The position numbers and the translations under genes are program-made. A stretch of 64,000 bases of DNA from Naegleria lovaniensis (taxonomy: Eukaryota; Heterolobosea; Eutetramitea; Acrasida; Naegleriidae). A model generated the notes under the pieces. That model ran no database searches. It was not told the origin of the DNA and was given only the letters and a program-made list of their open reading frames with translations. Shown piece by piece: positions 52,064 through 63,963 of this stretch. The DNA is taken from positions 124,001-188,000 of the forward strand of contig NW_025407833.1 in the NCBI RefSeq assembly GCF_003324165.1. The letters run 5' to 3'. Positions within the stretch are counted from its first letter, which is position 1. Each line of letters opens with the position of its first letter.

Positions 52064-53671
52064 ATGTCGTCATCTTCACAAGATTCCGAAATGAAACTTG
52101 ATCAACAACAACAAGTCTCTTCCCATGAAGAAGCAGAACATTCAGAAGAAATCTCTGGACATTTGAAAAAGACAAGATTTCAACCTTCTTTTGAAGAGAC
52201 GAAACATGCTTGCTACAAAATATTCCATTGCAAGAACATCAAGTACGATGTAAGATCGTTTAGCATCCTTGACAAATTGAACAAGAATAAGGGAGTGTTT
52301 GGTTTTATTTGCAAAAGAGATGGTCCTCTCGGAGGAAGCCTTTATGTTGTCAATGTTGGAGGAAAAAGCCTGTATGATGAAAACAGCGCTAACGCTCAAG
52401 ATATGAGAGAATTAATATTTTGTACTCCAAAACTTCGATATGCTTACAATAAGGATTTTACTGATTTTGTGGACACCTTCGAACACGAAGAACGAATTTC
52501 TTCCTATTATCTAAGTGAGAAATGGAACGGAACCAATATTTTATTGTTCAAATACCACGATGCTGAAGGTAATGAATTCATTTCGGGAAAAACTAAAGGC
52601 ATGCCAACTCTCACTGATTCAAACTTTGGAAATTTCTTGACTTGCACCTTAAATGCATTGCATTTACAAGATTTCATTGGCAAGTATGAAGATTTGTGCT
52701 TGAGAGATGAATTGATAAAAATGCACAGCGACCCGAAAAATCCCAATTATATGCCTCATATGGATGAGTTTTTGAATAACAAGGATATTCAAGCCATGTC
52801 CTTAGAAATCTGCGGTAACACTTTGCCTCACTTGGTCAAATATGATTTTGCTTTGGATTTGAAACCTCTGTTCTTTGTTCACAAAAGTGGCAAGATAAGA
52901 CCATGTTTAAAAGTTCGTGGTATGGAAGAATTTGGACCTATGCCATACACTCCATTTGAATCTCATAAGTCTTGCATTAGACTGTGCAGAATGCTTCAAA
53001 AAGATAGCTTGGAAAGAAATGAAAATTATAGAAAAAAACACAATCTCAAGCACAAATATGAATATGAGCACTTTGAGGTCGAAGGTCACGTATTATATTT
53101 ATTAGACGACCATGGATTTGTGGTAAGCAGAAATTCTATTTACAAGGTGAAACCTAGGGATGTTGAAGGTAAGTTGTGAATGCAATAATCATCATATCAG
53201 AGCTAACATTTCTCTTAAATTCCAACCATGATTACAGAAGTGCATTGGGAGCAGTTTGACGAAATGAAAAAAGGTCAAGTTCGTGACGCTGTCTTAAAGA
53301 TGAAACAAAGAGGACTATCTTTGTCAAATGAAGAGGCTCTTAGAAAAGAACTAGACTGTGGGGACAAAGAATGGTCCAAGTTCTCAAGAGAAATATTAGC
53401 TTTTATCCAGAAAGAATTTGGAAATGAATCTACAGAAGATCATAACGCAAAAAAGACAACTAGGTCAAAAAAATCAAGAGATAAGAAACAAGCAGTAATT
53501 TTAGAGCAAGAAGCACCAGTCACAGCTGCAAGTAAAGAGGTTGTCATTGATGTTGCTACTGAAGTTATTGCATCCTCAACTAACGTGAACTCGCCAACTA
53601 CTAATGAAAAACAAAAGAGAAATCATCAATCGAGAAACAAGAACAAGGTTCTCTATGTCAAAAAAGAATAA
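52064..53671 (+). CDS. Rnl2-like ATP-dependent RNA ligase (2 exons)
   Basis: Exons 52064-53168 and 53238-53671 (69-nt intron) give 512 residues. The nucleotidyltransferase motifs are recognisable: motif I YYLSEKWNGTNILLF with Lys153 as the predicted AMP-accepting residue (compare EKxHGTNF of T4 Rnl2 and trypanosome editing ligases), a middle AMSLEICGN segment, motif IV VEGHVLYLL (about 339-347) and motif V YKVK (about 361-364). Such ligases join 5'-phosphate to 3'-hydroxyl RNA ends. The C-terminal exon is helical then Lys/Ser-rich (AKKTTRSKKSRDKK), probably nucleic-acid binding. The N-terminal 40 residues are acidic/Gln-rich. Ligase activity inferred, not shown; DNA or other nucleotidyltransferase roles are possible. 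Confidence 0.75.
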
Positions 53672-53879
53672 AACGTTCATTCGCGTTTGTGCTTTGCCTG
53701 AATGACATGCATTTGTGACAGGGCAAGCTGTCGAGTGTGATCAAAAACAAATCGTTGACTTTGATAACAACAGCATTGCTACTCACCTCTTACCAGAACA
53801 CTAATTCACTGGTTCGCTTTTCGCGAAAAGAATCACATTCGTATCTGTTGCTATTTAGAAAATCGTAATCAAAAAACAA

Positions 53880-53888
53880 ATGTCATAA
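53880..53888 (+). promoter_or_regulatory. two-codon upstream ORF overlapping the kinase start
   Basis: The sequence ATGTCATAATG holds a minimal uORF (ATG TCA TAA, 53880-53888) whose stop overlaps by one base the ATG (53888) of the kinase-SPRY gene. It follows an A-run (AAAAAACAA) as true starts do here. It may limit translation through reinitiation. Confidence 0.4.
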
Positions 53889-56800
53889 TGATGATGCAAC
53901 CGAATAATCAAGCCTATCAGCCATCATCTCCCACACAACCATCTCAAATCCATCATCATCCACAGCAACAGCAGCAACAATTTTCACCACCCTTCTACTA
54001 TCCTTCTTCAAGATCATCATTATCTTCTTCCATACCACGGAGTGATAACAACTCGACTCAACACAACACTTCGATGATGTACATGAATAGTCCAGCAATG
54101 GCCTCTCCCATGGGTTCCACTTCAACAGGGTCTTCTTCTTCCGATTCTGCTCCGAGCTCTCCTTCTCTGGCACAAGAAGGACGAAGCAACAGACCAAGAA
54201 GGCTAGCCATGACCAGTAGTACACATCACATGCAACCATTGATTCAGCAAGCACCATACCAACAACACGTAGGCACACCTTACGGAATGATGCAACAAGG
54301 TTCCAATCAGTCTCCGAATGCAATGACGCTGATTCATCCTCAACAACAACAACAACAACACTTTTCCAGTCCAAACCATCATGTGCCAATCCTATTACCA
54401 ACAAATAATAATCATAACAATGGCAATCCCATCCATGCCAACACAACGAACACTACGACTAATGCATTAGTGAACCAACAAAATTCAAACCAAATGGTGG
54501 ATTCCTTTGTCCTAACGGAAGATGATGAAAGTAGTCATGTAGCTCAACTGCAAAATATTCAACAACAACCACAACAACAACAACACTACAACCCATATTC
54601 AAGAAATAATTTAGCATCGAATAGAAGAGATATGGTATCATCGTTTGGAGTTTTGGAAAATGATGACGAAGAAAATTATGATATTGACCAAAACTTTTCT
54701 CCTCCTCTCAATCATAATAACGAGTTATTGAAAAACAACGTGAATATTACAACACAAATTGCAAATGATATGATCATGACCGATTCCGATATAGAATTAG
54801 ATTTTGGGTCATCCTCTCTATTTCAACGGAGGCCTGTAATTCCAGCCCAAAATATGAATGCAAATGTAAAACGTTCAATTTTAGATCCTATTAATGAACG
54901 AGCTCCTCAGAAAATAGACTCAGGTCAACATGTGATTAATCATGTTGACTCTTTTGGTCAACTGAATTACTCAAACTCTGAAATTCAACACACGAAACAA
55001 CCAACCCTCAATGATGACGAAGAGTACGATCTAATGGGACTTTCTGAAATAGGAAAGAAATCGTCTGCAAGTCCTGAAAATCATTATCTGCCCGTTATTT
55101 CTCCAAACAATTATTCGCATCACACCAATGTAATTATTAACGGCAATATTGGCCAATATTGTGATTACAATTGGAGTGTAGGTGATGTCATTACTGATAT
55201 CAAAAATTCAAAATCTTTCAAACTTTTAGAACAATTAGGTGAAGGCTCATTTGGAGCTGTGTTTCGAGTGATTCACGTGGGATCCAATGTACAGTATGCT
55301 TTGAAGCGAATTACCATTAACGATTATCAAGAGAAAGAGGTTAAATTAATGATGATGTTGGACCATGAAAATATTGTAAAATATTATGACTCGTTTATGG
55401 ACAGCAACAAGAGGTATTATTGTATACTAATGGAATATTGTAGTGGAAAGCATTTAGATCATTTCTTGGCAGAGTTGAAAGAAATTAACAATGAGAGCAA
55501 GGGCTTAAAAACGGTATCGATGGATGTCAGATTTTTATGGTTTGTCAAACTTCTTGAGGTATTGCATTATCTTCATCAAAATAAGGTCATTCACAGAGGT
55601 AAGTATCATTTGGTCATACACAACTCTCTTTTTAAAACTTGGTCTGTTTTAGATCTAAAACCTCAGAATATAATTATCCAATACAATTCTGAAAATCTTA
55701 GAAACAACTTTGAACAAGAAATCAGAAAAATCACTTTGAAAATTATTGACTTTGGTCTGGCGAAGCAGCTTGTGCACAAAAATTCTACATCTACCATTTG
55801 TGGAACGAGGTATGTATTCACATACATATTACAGGTTCAATACAAACAATTCTTTACAGAGCCTACGTTGCCCCTGAGATTAAACCAGGAGCAGAGTATG
55901 ATTACAAAGTTGACGTGTACAGTCTGGGTATAATATTCATGCAGTTATCAGCTGGATTAAACGTCAAGGATTTTCAGCAATTAATTGATCAACGAGCACG
56001 ACGACACAATACTGATTTCTGGTCATTCATGAGGTCAAGCTATTATTTTGACTTTATTCATGATCATGTTTTTGATATAGGAACCAAAAGGATTGTGCAA
56101 ATGATGGTTTGCTCAAGAGAAGACAGAAAAAGCGCGGCAGAAATTTTAGATCATACTATTATCCAAACGTGGCGATTTATCTTTGAGAATGATTCATCCA
56201 AGTTGTTAAATATTTTGAGCAAACCAGAATCAATTTTGGGCTTTTTAAGTGGTCTCGACTCGAACAATGCCTACCTACCAAGGTCCATACTTGGCATGAA
56301 AGATTTAATTTCGAATGAAAAATTAAGGTCCAAGTGCTGTGAACTTATTTCCGAATATAAGGTTCTTCCTGTGTTGTTGTTCTATGTCTCGAGGAAATTA
56401 TTTTCTGAGAACAAGAACCTCCCTGAGCAATCACACACTCCACAACAACAAAAGACATCCGAGATGTTTGATGAAATTTTCAAAAACACTCTCAACATCA
56501 TTGCAAAAGTGATGATCTATTACGACGGACAGCCCAATAAGGAACGTATCAAACGAATAATACGAGAAATGAGAAATGAAACATCACTACTGCTCGTTGA
56601 TGACTTGGGACGATACTCGACTACTTGTATACTAAGTTTTATTCATGCCAAAATCTCTACTAACCCTAACTTTTTCTACACACTACCTTGCTTGAGAGTA
56701 GTATTTATGCTATGTAAATATGACAAATCAGCCAGAGTTGGTTATTGTATTTGGTTGGAGCGACACAAATCAAAGATTGGGAAAATTGATGAACCTCTCC

Positions 56801-58167
56801 CCGAAAAGAAGACTGAGCTACTTCGAGGCATTTCAACATATATGTCTTTAATTGAGCCAGGATATTCAACATTATTGTCACTGAACAATTTTGTTGATCC
56901 AATATTTGTGGAGGCATTTAATGAAATACCATTTCACCATAGACGACACCATATCAAACAAATATGGAAAAAACTTGGACAATTGTTGACATTGTCATTG
57001 GATAAAGGCGATGAAAAGACTGCAGAAAAAGTACTTGGTGTTATGAACAATTTTCTCTATGATTATCACCAATTAGAAAGAATTACCACATATAGTGGTG
57101 TCAGCAACACCAAGTTTGCAACGATAACAGGCGACTCAAATATTTGTGGACTGCCCAATTCTACGTATTATTTAATTCCTAATGGAACCTCAACATTTGG
57201 ACTTGTGAAAAATTATGCCCATGTTGATCGTCAAACATTAATTTATCAATTACTTTGCAATGATTTGAATCCACACGATATTAAGATTTGCAATTTCGAT
57301 CAACCTCCTTCCAATATTCTCAGCAATGACAAGGAAATTGTGAATGACTTTCTTGGATGTTTCTCTCCTGTTTCTCTCAACCCTGTTGATTTTTCACATT
57401 TACTGAATTTACCAGGCTCACCTCTGACAATGGTTGACAACAATCGTACTTTTTATTTTCATTCAAATCGAGCTACCAAGATGGCCATATGCACCAAAGA
57501 TCCTCTATTTTTCTTTCAACCACAAGGAACTGAACAAAAAATCAAATTTGGTCAATCTCCAAAGAACTTTAAAGACACGTCAAGAAGCTCTACATCCACT
57601 ATTTTCTATTATGAAGTGCAAATTCATAGGTTGGTATCTTCCAAAATTGCTGTTGGTATTCTTGCAAGATCCTCGATCAATGAAAAGACATGTATTGAGA
57701 GAAAATATATTTTTCATGCTCAAGATGGTTTTGTTTTTATTGCTGCAGATCAGAAAGAAATACTGTACAAGGAATTGGAAATTGTAGCACATTGTGGAGA
57801 CACGATTGGATGCGGATTTACAAATCAAGGAGAGATCTATTTCACATTGAACGGAGTTTTCTTGTTTTTCGCCTCTCTTCATCAACGCATTGCTCATGCC
57901 TCAATATTTCCCATGCTAGAGGTTCTCTCCACTCCCAATGATGAATGCTTGTTGCACTACAATTTTGGTGAAAATCTTGAGAGTGAACCTTTTGTTTTTC
58001 AACATCAACAGCCACTCGTCAGGGATGCAAGCAAAGAATTATTCTTCCGTGATTCGTTGAGTGTTGTGAAAAAGATTAATTTCCAACAAATCAGCTCGAT
58101 GGCAAAAGCAAAAGAGTTGCGAAGATGTCTAGAAATGAATTACAGAAAGCTTTCTGAATCTGAATAA
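53888..58167 (+). CDS. protein kinase with C-terminal SPRY domain (3 exons)
   Basis: Exons 53888-55598, 55653-55809 and 55860-58167 (introns 54 and 50 nt) give 1391 residues. The first ~430 residues are Gln/Asn/Ser-rich with polyGln runs of 4-6. The kinase domain (about 440-700) is intact: GEGSFGAVF, YALKRI, HRDLKPQN (rebuilt across the first intron), IIDFGLA and YVAPEI (rebuilt across the second). Next is a long helical region (about 740-1150). Residues about 1220-1340 form a SPRY domain, shown by YYEVQIHRLVSSKIAVGILA and GDTIGCGFTNQGEIYFTLNG. SPRY domains bind peptides. Kinase subfamily uncertain, with NEK-like HRDLKPQN. Substrate unknown. Confidence 0.85.
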
Positions 58168-58358
58168 ATGGGGTGACTTTTATACTCTAATGACTTGTTT
58201 GGGAAATTAATGACATTCGCACCTTACAGTTCGGAAAGCGTAAAAATTCCTCGTCAGTCATCAGGGATGTTCTGTGCTTCATAATTCGATTTTCCATTCA
58301 GCAACCATTGAACACTGGAGACTATCTTATTTGCCAAAGAGTTCTCCTTAACTGGATG

Positions 58359-59138
58359 CTACTCGTATGGAGAAGTTGGTGCCCAACCTTGATCCACAAG
58401 AATATTGGTATCATAAACAGCATACTCTTTTTCAGTTTCAGCGCTCTCGATACCAATTCCTCCGTTGAAATGCTTGTTCAACTTGTCAAGAAATTCCTTA
58501 TGCTGTCTGTCGCATTCAGTTTTGGATATTGGAGTAAACCATCTAAATGTCAACAAGTGCCCACAAGGATCGTAGTGCTTTCCAAGAAGATTTTGACTTC
58601 TAGCAACCTTCTCATGAATCAACAATTCATCCAAATGTTTCAATTGTTGCACATAATCATCACCCCTTAGATAAATCTTGGTATGATATTCAAAATACTT
58701 GACATTATCTCCACTACTATGATCATCATCATTGGATGAAGTATCATTTTCAATATTCTTACAATTGGCCATTGCCTCTAATTTGACTCTCAGCAACTCA
58801 AATCCATGTTCTTTGATAATATCTGCCATTTTGAGAATTGTCGTTAAAACATCCGATTTCTTTCCTGAATGATAGCTCGAACTCATCAATTCTTGAGGTC
58901 TATTTCTAATAGACTCTATGGGATAATGCTCCTCGCTCGGATACAGGACCAGCACAGGCTTACACTTTAAAGTTTGTCTGCACAATTCTGAAAACTTTTG
59001 AACCTGTTCCGATGATGGTTCTTTTCCGTTCCCTTCGTTTTTGACCGTGATATGGCATCCGAATAATCCTGTTATTTCCATCGCTTGTTGTTGACTCAAT
59101 GCACTTGTTCTATTTTTTTTATAATTTCCAAAGTTCAT
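58359..59138 (-). CDS. unrecognised protein, 259 residues
   Basis: Intronless from MNFGNYKKNR. Two mixed alpha/beta halves are separated by an acidic Asp/Ser stretch (TSSNDDDHSSGDNV). The second half carries YFEYHTKIYL and later HLLTFRWF plus CDRQHKEFL; paired His-containing strands recall phosphoesterase-like folds, but no motif is complete. Start chosen at the first ATG after an A-rich leader. It converges on the kinase-SPRY gene, whose stop is 191 bases away. Function unknown. Confidence 0.6.
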   Translation of the reverse strand: MNFGNYKKNRTSALSQQQAMEITGLFGCHITVKNEGNGKEPSSEQVQKFSELCRQTLKCKPVLVLYPSEEHYPIESIRNRPQELMSSSYHSGKKSDVLTTILKMADIIKEHGFELLRVKLEAMANCKNIENDTSSNDDDHSSGDNVKYFEYHTKIYLRGDDYVQQLKHLDELLIHEKVARSQNLLGKHYDPCGHLLTFRWFTPISKTECDRQHKEFLDKLNKHFNGGIGIESAETEKEYAVYDTNILVDQGWAPTSPYE

Positions 59139-59552
59139 TGAGAGAGATTTAAAGATTTTCCAATTAAATTTGGAAATTGCACTCTACAGATGTCTATTAA
59201 TTTATGAAACAAACACGAAAACAGCGGAAGTAAGGTTTCAACCTTAAAATTTGTAAACATGGTGAACTTTTGTTCCGTCATTCAGTATTAATACAATGTG
59301 TTTGGATATCATTTATAATGTCTTCGCTCTCGAAAATCTTGAAAACTTGTACAAATCCAATCCTCATGTCGCTAATCCTCAATATCATCATTTCATGTTT
59401 CACACAAAATTGCGCACATGCTCTCCAATTATCTGATTTTTACCTTTTTTCCCGAATTACCTCGTTCCACTTTCCATTTCTTGGACTTGACAGATGGCGT
59501 GCGTTAAATAAAATTAACATCCAAAAAAAATTTCACACACAGAGACCCCAAG
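59139..59552. promoter_or_regulatory. 414-base divergent intergenic region
   Basis: Lies between the unrecognised minus-strand gene and the AprA-like gene; presumably contains both promoters. An ATG-started frame across 59270-59626 overlaps the next gene in another frame and looks accidental. Confidence 0.35.
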
Positions 59553-61320
59553 ATGACTCGATTGATCGTAGCCACAACCTTGTTACTGGCTCTTCTTGCT
59601 TTCGCCTCCTTCACTCAAGCCATTGACTACTCCAAAGTATTGAAGAACTATGTCCAATCTCCAGAGAGTATCTTCTCCTACTCCTTGCTCGCTACCATTC
59701 CCACTCCAGTCGCCACTGTCTATGTATTAAACATCACTTCTTTGAGTTGGTTAACCCCAGCAGAAGTTGGAATTAGAAATACCTATTTCCATTATGCCAC
59801 TGTGGCTGTACCTGCCACTTTGGATCGAACCAAAACTCAAGCTGCTCTCTACATTACAGGTGGAAGTAATACTCAATCTCCTCCTGGACCTGATCCAGTC
59901 ATTACTCCATTTGCTTTTGCCTCTCAGAGTGTGGGTGTTACTTTGTACGATATTCCTAATCAACCCATGACCTATGCTTCGGATCCAACTCAAGCCATAC
60001 GAAGTGAGGATGCAATTATTGCATTTGGTTGGGCTCGTTTCTTGAATGATACTACTCAAACTCCATACGTGACTCAATTACCAATGGTTAAGGCTAGTAA
60101 GCTTGCTATGGATGCTGTGGTTGATTTTGTCAAGAAGACGATTAATTATGAGATTGAAACTTTTACTGTGATTGGAGGTTCAAAGAGAGGGTAAGTGTGT
60201 CAAGTTGTTATGTTGTTGTTGTTTTAACACAAGAGTATGATGATGATGATTCATGGTTGGATATTGTTTGTCATCTTTGAAATTCTCTCATGCATGTAAC
60301 TGGATGGCCAACATACACGAATCATTATATGTTAAACATTTATGTGTGAACATGATAATCATCATCAACAACAACACTCTTCACACACACACACACAGAT
60401 GGACCACCTTGTTGCTCGCTGGTGTGGATAATCGTGTCAAGTCCATCATCCCAGCAGTCATTCCAGTCTTTGAAATTAAGAAGGTTTTCGAGAGTGTGTA
60501 CAACAACTTGTGTGCTTGGCCTGTCGTGATGAAGGATTACGTGTTGGCCAATGTTGTGGACATGTTGTACACTCCAGCTTTTAACAAGTTGTCCAAGATT
60601 ATTGATCCATCGAATTATTCTCGATTGGGATCTATTCAAAAGTTCCAAGTGTTTGCTTTGGGTGATGAATTCTTTGCTCCGTAAGTAGATAGATAGATTG
60701 TAAAGTGTTTTATTCAGAGAGATAATATTTTGAAAAAATTCTATTTTACCTGATTTGGTATTTTTATGGATTTGCTTTTCAATAGAAATCTCAATTCGAT
60801 TGGTTATGATGAAATTGAAGGTGAAAATTATGTTCGATACATTCCAAACACTGGTCATGCCTTGTCCAATTCCGATGTTTTCCAAGTCATCTTGTCCTAT
60901 CAAGTTGCTCGTTTGAATAACATGGTCTTACCCAAATACAAATTCTCTCATGAACACGTTGAGGAAGGTGTCATTATCAAACTCAAGGTCACTAATGGTA
61001 AATTACCAACCCGTGTCAATGTATGGACTGCCACCAATCCAAATGCTCGTGATTTCAGAACTTATGTTATTGGTGCCAATGTTTGGAATTCCACAGTCAT
61101 TCAAGAAACTAAACCATTCCATTGGCAAGTATTGATTAGAAATCCACCAAAGGGATATACTGCTGCCACTGTTGAATTGGTCTATGAAAATTATGTCACT
61201 TCCAGTGTTCCAGGTGTTGCCATGGCTCCATTGAAGTTCACAACCAATGCCTACGTGACACCAGATACTACTCCTTGCAATATTGGACCAGAGAATCCAC
61301 CTACTCATAATATGAGTTAA
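59553..61320 (+). CDS. secreted AprA / PhoPQ-activated pathogenicity-related protein (3 exons)
   Basis: Exons 59553-60190, 60399-60680 and 60786-61320 (introns 208 and 105 nt) give 484 residues. A signal peptide (MTRLIVATTLLLALLAFASF, cleavage near residue 23) predicts secretion or endolysosomal delivery. The body matches the PhoPQ-activated pathogenicity-related family: FTVIGGSKRGWTTLLLAGVD (nucleophile-elbow-like GGSKRG, rebuilt across the first intron), RVKSIIPAVIP, and the closing IPNTGHALSN, the region where alpha/beta hydrolases carry His. Dictyostelium AprA/CfaD-type relatives act as secreted growth repressors. The Lys in GGSKRG replaces the usual small residue beside the Ser. Codon use is biased as in a well-expressed gene. 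Confidence 0.88.
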
Positions 61321-61536
61321 ACATTGAACTCGGCTCGATTCGAATCTTGTGAAAATAAAGGTTGTTGTTATTGCAAGTTCACAATTTGTAAAAACACTTT
61401 GCAGTCCGAAGGTTACATGAAAATTATTGCAATTTTATTAAAAAAATTCCACGCAAGCTTGATCATCAAAACGCTCGGTTCCGAATCCGAAACCTTTCAG
61501 AATTATTCATTGTTGAATTCAAAAAGTATTTAAAAC

Positions 61537-62809
61537 ATGACTCAACCACCATCATCTCCAACGGAGGATAATGAAAGCTCGAGTTCAAAATGGAGAAATC
61601 ATCACTTGTTTGGAGATAAATATTATAGTCCAACGGATCCTCCATTGCTATTGGTTTATGTTTCCGAACCTTTGAAAGAAGGTAAGAGAAATTGTAATAA
61701 TGATGGACATTCAAGTACTGAAATTTACACAAATATTATGATTGGAATGATCGTAACGAAAAATTAATATCGTCGTGTCAGGATCTGGACTATCGGCAAG
61801 AACCACGTATCTTGTAACGACAACCGTTGTTGTAAGTGTGTAAATTTAATTTCAGTACTCACTTTAATGGTTGATTGATTCGTGTGTGCATCCATATATA
61901 TATATATTTGTGTGTCAATTTGAAAATCATTGAAAAGGCCACTAAAAAATCCTATTGTGTACGAAGGAGGTACAAGGAATTTAAAAAATTATTCGAGGAG
62001 GTTACAAAATTAAGAGGAGTTAATTTATCTTCTTTTCCAAAGAAAAAGTTAAAGAGTATGTGTTCAAAAGAAATATTATTGAACTGTTCTGATTGTTAAT
62101 AATAATTTCCATATACATGATAGAGTTTCACGAGGATGTTATTGAAGAGAGACGTTTGAGTTTTGAGATAATTTTGAGAGAAATGGCTGAATATCACCAG
62201 GTGGTTATTAATCCATCTTTTAGAAAATTTGTGGAAGTTCCCCTTAACGTCAACATATTTCCCTCTAACTTTTGCATTAATTCTTATGTGTCACGAAGAA
62301 AGACCACTATTTCTCCAAGAGGAGCACCATCTATAACGACAAATACTGTAACTTCTAATAATGCTTCTTCAAGCCAATTGAGTGAAGAAACATCACCAAC
62401 TGTGACCATCATTTCCAGTCAAATCATTGCTGACACACCAAATAATGACCAAGCTGTGGATCAAGTAATAGTTGAGGCAGATCAATCCATAACTCTAACT
62501 CAGCCTGAAGAGTCACAAATTACTGCACCAATTACCAACGAAAACGAATGCACACCAATTGAGGCAAATAATACTTGTGAGGAATCTTCAGGTGAGGCAA
62601 ATAATTATCAAGAACACAACCAAATCATTTCTCAGCTCTCAGCCGTTCACCTACAGGCTTCTCACAATTCTACAAATACTAGAAAGAGTACCGATATGCC
62701 TTACTATCAGCTAAAGATGGAAGCAGGATCATCGAAATTGTTAGATATGAATCCTGAAGAACGAGTTCAAGAAATTTTAAGACAAATCAAATCAGAAACA
62801 ATGAATTAA
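61537..62809 (+). CDS. PX-domain protein (4 exons)
   Basis: Exons 61537-61681, 61782-61831, 61938-62055 and 62124-62809 give 332 residues; introns are 100, 106 and 68 nt. Residues about 35-140 form a phox-homology domain: the TTYLVTTT strand, RRRYKEFKKLFEEV with the phosphoinositide-binding Arg, SSFPKKKL, and EERRLSFEIILREMAEYHQV helix. PX domains bind PI3P on endosomes. The C-terminal half is Ser/Thr/Asn/Gln-rich with no BAR domain seen, and ends in a short helix (DMNPEERVQEILRQIKSETM). Exon 2 codes for only 17 residues. Sorting nexin family is likely. Confidence 0.85.
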
Positions 62810-62920
62810 AGTCATCGTTTGAAAAAGCGTGGTTGTGTTTCAGGTTTTTTCATCGCCCTTACGATATTTTTCTTGATGAAGTGAGTGAATTGCTGGTCAT
62901 TAGAGAATTTATAAAATCTA

Positions 62921-63037
62921 GTTTTCAGCGGAAAACAAAGTAAAATGAGCGCGATTTTTCCAGTTTTCCTCCTGAATTTTATAAGCAACATCTTTTTTTA
63001 CTGCATATTCAGCAGAAAACAGTTTTCCGCGGAAAAC
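62921..63037. repeat. pair of 16-base palindromes
   Basis: GTTTTCCGCGGAAAAC at 63022-63037 is a perfect palindrome, and GTTTTCAGCGGAAAAC at 62921-62936 differs by one base; they lie 101 bases apart in the spacer between the PX and LOG genes. A weaker relative (TTCAGCAGAAAAC) is at 63009-63021. Confidence 0.6.
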
Positions 63038-63086
63038 AAAAGAAAACTCTGAATTTAAATTCTCTATTGAAATAAGGGGTAATTTA

Positions 63087-63963
63087 TTAGAGCAATTCAG
63101 CAACAAAATCAATATTGGATTCTGACCATGAGGGAGCAGTATTAATAGCATTAATAACTTCGTCACCAGATGTCACTACTGAGAAAAGGTCCATATGCTT
63201 TGGATTCATGAACTGTTCTTGGACTGCATTTTTGAATAATTGAATAAGAGGATCGTAATATCCATCAACATTCACAATAACAATGGGTTTGCAATAAATA
63301 CCAAGCTTCTTCCATGTAATGACTAAATAGAGAAAAAAGATAACGAAATTGCGTTTTCGTTCCAAATTAGCAAATTAGTTTTCATAAATTATCTAATAAA
63401 CTCCTGCCAGAATACATACCTTCCAATAATTCTTCAAAGGTACCCACTCCACCTGGTAAGGCCACACAAGCATCGGTATCTTCCACCATTTTAGCCTTTC
63501 TTTCGTGCATACTTTCCGTAACAATCAATTCGGAAATAAAATTCTGTTCCATATTCCATTGTTTATCAATCATGAATTTTGGAATAACACCAACAACGTG
63601 TCCTCCATGCTTCATACATTCATGAGCCACAGTGCCCTAAATATTGTTTAATTCATTTCATCCAACGAATTTAATAACATTCAAATAAAATTAATTTTCA
63701 AAATTAATGATGATGTTATTACAGCAATTCTGCTATAATTAATTCAACACAAAACTCACCATCAAGCCCGAGTTTCCACCACCATAACGGACCGAAACCC
63801 CATTCTCAGCACAAGCCTTTCCAACTTGCTCTGCGGCAAGAAAATATTTTCTATCCAGCTTGGAACTACTGGCACAGTAGACCACCACGGAACGAGTGGC
63901 CTTCACTCTTGGTTGTTGCTCTGGGAAGGAAGATGCAATCACTTGGGAATCTTGTTGAGACAT
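63087..63963 (-). CDS. LOG-family nucleotide phosphoribohydrolase (3 exons)
   Basis: Exons 63963-63760, 63636-63420 and 63322-63087 (introns 123 and 97 nt) give 218 residues. The LOG family (also called lysine decarboxylase-like) releases free cytokinin bases, or more generally splits AMP-type nucleotides into base and ribose 5-phosphate. Signature motifs: VVYCASSSKLDRKYF, RYGGGNSGLMGTVA (rebuilt across intron 1), MHERKAKM with the catalytic Arg/Lys, and the PGGVGTFEEL motif with catalytic Glu. The leader MSQQDSQVIASSFPEQQPRV is short. Natural substrate in an amoeboflagellate is unclear. Confidence 0.93.

Noticed and set aside
59270-59626. 118-codon frame upstream of the AprA-like gene
   Set aside because: Overlaps the signal peptide of AprA in another frame; hydrophobic composition follows from AT-rich sequence.
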